Shown piece after piece: positions 59,713 to 64,000 of a stretch of DNA of 64,000 bases. This stretch comes from JBDGYW01 sp964580055 (GTDB taxonomy: Bacteria; Gemmatimonadota; Gemmatimonadetes; Gemmatimonadales; GWC2-71-9). The notes beneath the pieces were generated by a model that was not told the origin of the DNA, searched no databases, and saw only the letters and a program-made list of their open reading frames with translations. The position numbers and the translations under genes were made by a program. The stretch is taken from positions 12,381 through 76,380 of the forward strand of contig CAZOJI010000021.1 of NCBI GenBank assembly GCA_964580055.1, in the 5' to 3' direction. Numbering within the stretch: position 1 is the stretch's first letter; every line of letters starts with the position of its first letter.

Positions 59713-61179
59713 CTAAAAGTCCTCCTCTTCACGCGCTATCGGTTTTTGCCCGTTGGGCAAGACGATTGCCTTCAAGAGCAAGTCGTGGAGTCCAGTTCTG
59801 ACTTGAGGCAGTTTGTGATCCTTGATGACCTCGTCGATCTGCTTTTTGCAGTTTGCACACGGAGTCACGACGAAGTGAGCCCCCGTAGCTTTGATTTGTT
59901 CCGCCTTTGTTCGGCCTCCAATCAGGGTTCTAAACTGTCGGATTTCGTCTATGGATACCGAGCCTCCTCCACCTCCGCAGCAGTAATTCTCCGTACCGTT
60001 CGGTGCCATCTCTACGAAGTCCCGGCACACATGGCGCAATAGCGCTCTCGGTTGTTGTACGATCCACCCTTTGCGCGCGATGTTGCACGGATCGTGATAC
60101 GTTGTGCGTTCCTCGATGGCGTTTTCGATGAGATTCAGCTCGCCGGATCGGAACTTTTCAAAGGCCAACTCCATGATGTTGACTACGGGCACCTGCCTCT
60201 CTTTAGGTAGGAAATTCACCATACCTTCCTTCGCTGCACGGGAAGCATGCCCGCACTCGCCGATCAACATCTTCTTGCCTCCGAGGCGGTGTACCTCGGC
60301 TACCTGAGCCTTGATGATCCGCTCCCACATCCGGTCTGAATAGAAGAGACCGTAATCGATGCCATCGAAGTTTTCCGATCCGATGGTCCATGAGACTCCG
60401 GTGGCATGGAGCATCGCGGCGTTGCCCATCAGGGTATCAGCTTCCAGCAGGTAGTCCGATACCGCCGGGAAGAAGACATACTCGCAATCCTCGACGTCGA
60501 TAGGGAAACCGATACCTGCATCCGGATAGATTTCCTCGAGTTCTTCTTCGAGGAACTCTGTCGTGTCCCTGAGTGCCGGCACGGGGATGGCGGATGTGTT
60601 TCGCGTGTTTCCTTCCAGCTGCTCACGCACGGACACCACCAGTGCCTTCGGTGCAATTCCTATCTCCGCGAGCACCCAGCGCGCCAGATGCGTGACGAGC
60701 GCGTGGTCGATGCCCATTGGACATGAGTACTTGCAACGTTTGCAGGCGGTGCAACGCCAGACAGACTCGGCTAGCCGGTCAATGTATTCGTCTGTGAGCC
60801 TGAAGTAGTCGAAAAGGCGCGACTTGATGTTACCCGCCATCGTGAAATAGCGACGGTACACCTTGAGAAGGAGCTCAGACCGCTTGCACGGGATATCCTC
60901 TGGGTCACCCGTAGTCTGATATACCGGGCAGGACGCGGTGCAGATCGAGCACTTGGCTCCTATTCGCGTGTAGGAGTCCAGAACCGGCCCGTAATTAGAG
61001 TGCCTCAGTATGGCCGCGAACGCTTCCAGAAATCGGCGCGGCCGCTCCTCTACTTTGAATGGCTCTACGTAGAAACTGTATTTGGGCTGTTTTACCGAGG
61101 GTCTCTTGTTCTTGGGGGCGCTCTTATCGTCGGGAGTCCCCGTTTGATCGAGCACTGCAGATTCTGTTTTCGAACTCAT
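59713..61179 (-). CDS. HmcF/HdrD-like iron-sulfur protein (module 4)
   Basis: The 488-residue cytoplasmic protein has CSICTASCPVY (CxxCxxxC) and CTACKRCKYSCPMG clusters, GECGHASRAA, then the CCG domain (HDPCNIARKG, YCCGGGGG, TPCANC). The first cluster motif has one Cys fewer in the usual CxxCxxCxxxC spacing (C-SI-C-TAS-C, with another Cys at DIPCKR), so it could hold a cluster with different ligands. Gene order hmcF-hmcE-hmcB-hmcC/A then continues to receivers and kinase. It is the first gene of the minus-strand operon. Confidence 0.87.
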   Translation of the reverse strand: MSSKTESAVLDQTGTPDDKSAPKNKRPSVKQPKYSFYVEPFKVEERPRRFLEAFAAILRHSNYGPVLDSYTRIGAKCSICTASCPVYQTTGDPEDIPCKRSELLLKVYRRYFTMAGNIKSRLFDYFRLTDEYIDRLAESVWRCTACKRCKYSCPMGIDHALVTHLARWVLAEIGIAPKALVVSVREQLEGNTRNTSAIPVPALRDTTEFLEEELEEIYPDAGIGFPIDVEDCEYVFFPAVSDYLLEADTLMGNAAMLHATGVSWTIGSENFDGIDYGLFYSDRMWERIIKAQVAEVHRLGGKKMLIGECGHASRAAKEGMVNFLPKERQVPVVNIMELAFEKFRSGELNLIENAIEERTTYHDPCNIARKGWIVQQPRALLRHVCRDFVEMAPNGTENYCCGGGGGSVSIDEIRQFRTLIGGRTKAEQIKATGAHFVVTPCANCKKQIDEVIKDHKLPQVRTGLHDLLLKAIVLPNGQKPIAREEEDF

Positions 61180-61456
61180 ATGGACCTCAGGCCCGGAGCC
61201 TCCAGGCTCTCTGTGTCGATTTTCCTCTTCAGCAAACCCGCTGTCTTCGTCACTCGACGCCGCAGCATCGTATGAGGAAACCCATTTTCGGGGAATTCGC
61301 AGTTCGGCGTACGGGCGTAGTGGTTTCTACGTATGGAATTCCGGACCGAGTCGACAGGTGTGCCGCTCGGAGAGGAAACGCCGCGCTAACTTGTCTGATC
61401 TGATGCAACGTCGTGATTCAGCAGCGGCTTGTCGGAGAGGCGGGCGAATGCCACTT

Positions 61457-61816
61457 CTATGTGGAGTGTAACGCCTGCTTCACACGCGCAACCAGGATCC
61501 GGTCCACGAACGGCTTTTCGATGAAATCCAGCGCCCCCTGCGCCATAGCTCTCACAGCCATTGGGACATCGGCTTCAGATGCCATCACTATCACTGGAAA
61601 GGTGACACCTCGCTTCCGAAGCACTTCCTGGAGATCGAGCCCGCTGATCCCGGGGAGATGGACTTCCGTGATCACGCACCCTGGTTTGTCGAAATCAACG
61701 CTCTCGAGGAACTGCTCAGCCGATCGGAAACCGGCTACGCAGACGCCGAGGGTGCTCACCAGTGACTGCACACCTTCCAACACACTCTTGTCTCCGTCGA
61801 TTACGTAGACCGTCAT
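61457..61816 (-). CDS. Degenerate FixJ-type receiver without phospho-acceptor Asp
   Basis: From ATG 61816 the 119-residue protein aligns with FixJ receivers, but Glu51 replaces the phospho-acceptor Asp (CVITEVHLPGISG versus CIVLDVRMPGMSG in the gene at 63384), Gly8 replaces one of the acidic pair (VIDGDKS), and Ala/Ser replace the Thr switch (VIVMASEADVP). The Lys (IEKPF) remains. No DNA-binding domain follows. Glu in this place can mimic phosphorylation. The longer open frame to 61981 adds non-homologous sequence. It faces the FixLJ-like pair across a 399-base spacer. Confidence 0.8.
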   Translation of the reverse strand: MTVYVIDGDKSVLEGVQSLVSTLGVCVAGFRSAEQFLESVDFDKPGCVITEVHLPGISGLDLQEVLRKRGVTFPVIVMASEADVPMAVRAMAQGALDFIEKPFVDRILVARVKQALHST

Positions 61817-62215
61817 TGAGCCGTGATTCGATCCAACTGGTTTGTGTTGGATCGAGCCCATCCTATGTTCCAGGTCGTGCTGTGCCACCTCAAACCTAGC
61901 TCTGTCTGCGGGTTTTTCCCGGTGTCTTGTTGTACCTGCCATTCCAGAGAGAATACGCATGGGTATACTCGGCCCGCACAAAAAGCACGTAAATAGTGAC
62001 TTGTACGTACGATTGTCCGTACCAGTTCAAAAAAGGTGACCGGCATGCCATTATCCCGTACGGTACCGCAGCGGCCGTGTTCTCTGGTGGGATGTCGCCA
62101 ACGAGATACTGCCTCGAAACTACAATGAGGGTGTGGGGGAGCGGCACATTGCATTCTCAGTCGATCAAGGTGTCAACGCGAGATTCAGCCGCAGCAAGTG
62201 TCAGGGAGTCGGTTC
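61817..62215. other. Divergent spacer between degenerate receiver and FixLJ-like pair
   Basis: About 399 bases with no supported gene. AGGGAG at 62202-62207 is the ribosome-binding site for GTG 62216. The middle (about 61975-62050) is A/T-richer and should contain both promoters. I did not recognise a FixK- or Anr-type TTGAT-N4-ATCAA box. Confidence 0.5.
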
Positions 62216-63391
62216 GTGGAAGATGCCGATAGCCGCGTCCAGGGTCCGATAGAGCTGAGGTGCGCGCTCGAAGAACGCATCAAGGAGCTCGACTGCCTCT
62301 ATGGCATCTCAGAAATCGTCGAGCGCAGCGGCGGATCACTCGAGCTGATTCTACAGGAGATCGTGAACATCCTTCCATCCTCCTGGGAGTACCCCGATAT
62401 CTCTTGTGCTCGCATTGAGCTGGACGGCAGAGAATTCAAAACGGACAACCATGCCGACACGAGCTGGACGCAGGTGGCGGAACTCCGTGTCCACGGAGAA
62501 ATCTCTGGCACTGTGGAGGTCGGCTACCTGGAGGAACGGCCCGGACGCGCGGAAGGTCCCTTCCTGGCGGGGGAGCGGAGACTACTCAATGCGGTTGCCG
62601 AACGTACGGGGCACATCGTGGAGCGTTTGCAGGCGTCTGAACTGCTTCGCAAGAGGGAGGAAGAACTTCGCGGACGTTTGACTCACCTCACTCGCGTCAG
62701 CACGCTTGGCGAAATGGCGAGCAGTATTGCGCACGAGGTCAACCAGCCGCTCACCGCGATCGCCACCTACGCCCAGGCGTGCAAGCGCATGCTGGAGGCC
62801 GGGGTGGAAAACGCAGACGAGGTCCTCGAGATCCTGACGCGCGTTACCGACGAGGCGCTGCGTGCCGGTGGTATCATACACCGTTTGAAGAAGCTAGCGC
62901 GGAAACACGAGAGCAAACACACTGAATGCGACATCAACGATTTGATCCGAGACCTCGTGCACCTCGCGTCGGTCGATACGCGCCTCCACGATGTTGTGCT
63001 GCAACTCGATCTGTCGGAACACCTGCCCACAGTGATGGCCGACAGTATTCAGATCCAGCAGGTCGTGCTCAATCTCATTCGCAATGCTGTAGATGCCATG
63101 AGTGACAGTGACGCTGTTGACCGTAGCATTGTTGTGCGTACCAGTTTGCGAAATTCTGAAATGGTAGAGATCAGCGTGACTGATTTCGGCTCCGGCTTGC
63201 CCGACGACTGCGACGAGGAACTGTTTCAGCCCTTCTTCACAACGAAGAAGGACGGCATGGGAATGGGGCTTTCGGTCAGCCGATCGATTGTCACATCCCA
63301 TGGCGGACAGATGTGGTTTTCACGCAACCAGGGGGGTGGCACGACGTTCTACGTGACCATTCCGATTGTACCGGAGGACGACGATGGCTGA
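62216..63391 (+). CDS. FixL-type sensor kinase with a GAF-like domain
   Basis: GTG 62216 has AGGGAG eight bases upstream; GTG 62198 has none. The 391-residue protein has an N-terminal domain (about 15-140, beginning RIKELDCLYGISEIV and including SSWEYPDISCARI and VGYLEERPGRAEGPF). The same domain appears in the giant kinase at 3070 (RVKELRCLMGVSEAV; PSGWQYPEITRARI). HisKA has the His in SSIAHEVNQPLTAI, the FixL-like His box; the ATPase has NLIRNAVDAM, DFGSGLP and GMGMGLSV. It lacks a heme PAS, so oxygen sensing is not implied. It overlaps its regulator gene by 8 bases. Confidence 0.88.
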   Translation: MEDADSRVQGPIELRCALEERIKELDCLYGISEIVERSGGSLELILQEIVNILPSSWEYPDISCARIELDGREFKTDNHADTSWTQVAELRVHGEISGTVEVGYLEERPGRAEGPFLAGERRLLNAVAERTGHIVERLQASELLRKREEELRGRLTHLTRVSTLGEMASSIAHEVNQPLTAIATYAQACKRMLEAGVENADEVLEILTRVTDEALRAGGIIHRLKKLARKHESKHTECDINDLIRDLVHLASVDTRLHDVVLQLDLSEHLPTVMADSIQIQQVVLNLIRNAVDAMSDSDAVDRSIVVRTSLRNSEMVEISVTDFGSGLPDDCDEELFQPFFTTKKDGMGMGLSVSRSIVTSHGGQMWFSRNQGGGTTFYVTIPIVPEDDDG

Positions 63392-63995
63392 GGAAAAACC
63401 GGTGGTCTTTGTCGTTGACGACGATCAGGGCGTGCGCGAATCGGTGAGGGTGCTGATGCGATCAATAGGTGTCGATGCGGAGACCTTCGCTTCGGCTGAC
63501 GATTTTCTCGGAGAATACGATCCGAACAGGCCGGGGTGTATCGTTCTGGATGTCCGAATGCCGGGAATGAGCGGTCTAGAACTTCAGGAGCGGCTGGTGG
63601 CAATGGGCTCACCACTGCCCATCATATTCGTGACTGCTCACGGAGACGTCCCGATGGCTGTAGAGGCGGTCAAGGCCGGGGCGATGGATTTCGTGCAGAA
63701 ACCCTTCCGGGATCAAGAGATCATTGATAGGATCCAAGACGCATTCGCCGAAAACGCGCAAACCAGAGACAGGTTGCGCGACCGCAAGAGAATCAACGAG
63801 AAAATTGCTTCTCTGACGCCACGTGAACGAGAAGTAATGGATATGGTTGTTGAGGGGAGAGCGAACAAGGTCATAGCCATCGACCTGGGACTCAGCCAAC
63901 GCACGGTTGAAATACACAGAGCGAGGGTGATGACCAAGATGGAGGCGGATTCCGTGTCGCAACTCGTGCAAATGGTGATGCGCGTCAAGGAATGA
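63384..63995 (+). CDS. FixJ/LuxR-type response regulator
   Basis: ATG 63384 follows GGAGGACGACG inside the kinase gene's end; an upstream TTG adds nothing conserved. The 203-residue protein has a receiver with VVDDDQG, D56 in IVLDVRMPGMSG, Thr switch in IFVTAHGD and Lys in VQKPF, then a LuxR/GerE helix-turn-helix (LTPREREVMDMVVEGRANK ... LSQRTVEIHRARVM). It is the only response regulator in the window other than the sigma54 type that has a clear DNA-binding domain. Targets are unknown. It may share control with the degenerate receiver divergent to it. Confidence 0.92.
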   Translation: MAEEKPVVFVVDDDQGVRESVRVLMRSIGVDAETFASADDFLGEYDPNRPGCIVLDVRMPGMSGLELQERLVAMGSPLPIIFVTAHGDVPMAVEAVKAGAMDFVQKPFRDQEIIDRIQDAFAENAQTRDRLRDRKRINEKIASLTPREREVMDMVVEGRANKVIAIDLGLSQRTVEIHRARVMTKMEADSVSQLVQMVMRVKE

Positions 63996-64000
63996 GCTAG

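Noticed and set aside
62216..63391. Assignment of the FixL-like kinase as an oxygen sensor
   Set aside because: The His box is FixL-like but there is no heme-binding PAS domain in the protein.
1..64000. CRISPR arrays, tRNA or rRNA genes, integrase or phage genes
   Set aside because: I looked for regular repeat-spacer patterns, cloverleaf-type sequences and recombinase motifs and found none I could support.

Overview
The window is a 64 kb, moderately GC-rich, protein-dense stretch of a Gram-negative bacterial genome. Lipoprotein and Tat signals, a tripartite RND efflux system, outer-membrane TolC-type protein and periplasmic multiheme cytochromes all imply two membranes. It is a draft scaffold: two runs of exactly 100 N (12995-13094 and 17735-17834) are placeholders. 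I saw no rRNA, tRNA, CRISPR array or intact insertion sequence. The species cannot be fixed from sequence alone. Hmc/Tmc-type redox complexes are best known from sulfate reducers such as Desulfovibrio, and the Cus-type metal cluster is more widespread; I would call it an anaerobic or facultative, respiratory, metal-exposed bacterium of uncertain phylum.

Layout. (1) 1-11592, plus strand: a two-component cluster with a truncated receiver at the edge, decayed receiver/PAS fragments, two hybrid or multidomain kinases (one 1516 residues with four PAS, one GAF-like, two receiver and one HPt domain), a membrane kinase, five receiver-only regulators (two tandem-duplicated pairs are evident) and a zinc-ribbon-like unknown. 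(2) 11593-13403: gene-poor, with a lone receiver, a scaffold gap and a small membrane protein. (3) 13491-28171: a metal-resistance island. A ZraSR-like sigma54-dependent regulator/kinase pair faces a ZraP/CpxP-like periplasmic metal protein, a CopA-type Cu+ ATPase, a SHOCT miniprotein, a CusCBA-type efflux system, a Met/His-rich lipoprotein and a DmeF-type exporter. A GGGGCA-NN-TRCCCC palindrome occurs in front of both the ZraP-like gene and the efflux operon. (4) 28373-32871: ArsS-type radical SAM protein, ThiS/MoaD-like sulfur carrier, ThiF/MoeB-like enzyme, an unusual helix-turn-helix/Cys-rich/receiver-like protein, and a macro-domain protein. (5) 32875-61179: four modules built on an HmcE-like cytochrome b plus HmcF-like iron-sulfur (CCG) protein. 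Module 1 (32875-37205) has its HmcF subunit fused to a complete response-regulator receiver and is followed by a kinase and a receiver. Module 2 (38560-45025) starts with a MerR-type regulator and adds a HEAT protein, two receivers and a kinase. Module 3 (45193-52874) is TmcD-like + HmcEFABCD with a 16-heme cytochrome. Module 4 (61179-52995, minus strand) has HmcF, HmcE, HmcB, an HmcC-hexaheme cytochrome fusion, three receivers and a kinase. (6) 61457-63995: a FixLJ-like kinase/regulator pair divergent from a receiver that has lost its phosphorylation site.

The central idea I draw from the window is that transmembrane electron-transfer complexes (periplasmic cytochromes to cytoplasmic HdrD-like iron-sulfur proteins through quinone/cytochrome b subunits) are genetically tied to their own phosphorelays. 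Each linked kinase carries two tandem PAS domains with a C-[YF]...CxxC cysteine signature, and nearly all linked receivers lack any output domain. The receiver fused directly onto an HmcF-like subunit suggests that the phosphorelay may act on the redox complex itself rather than on transcription. That is an inference from fusion and operon structure; no biochemical evidence is in the sequence.
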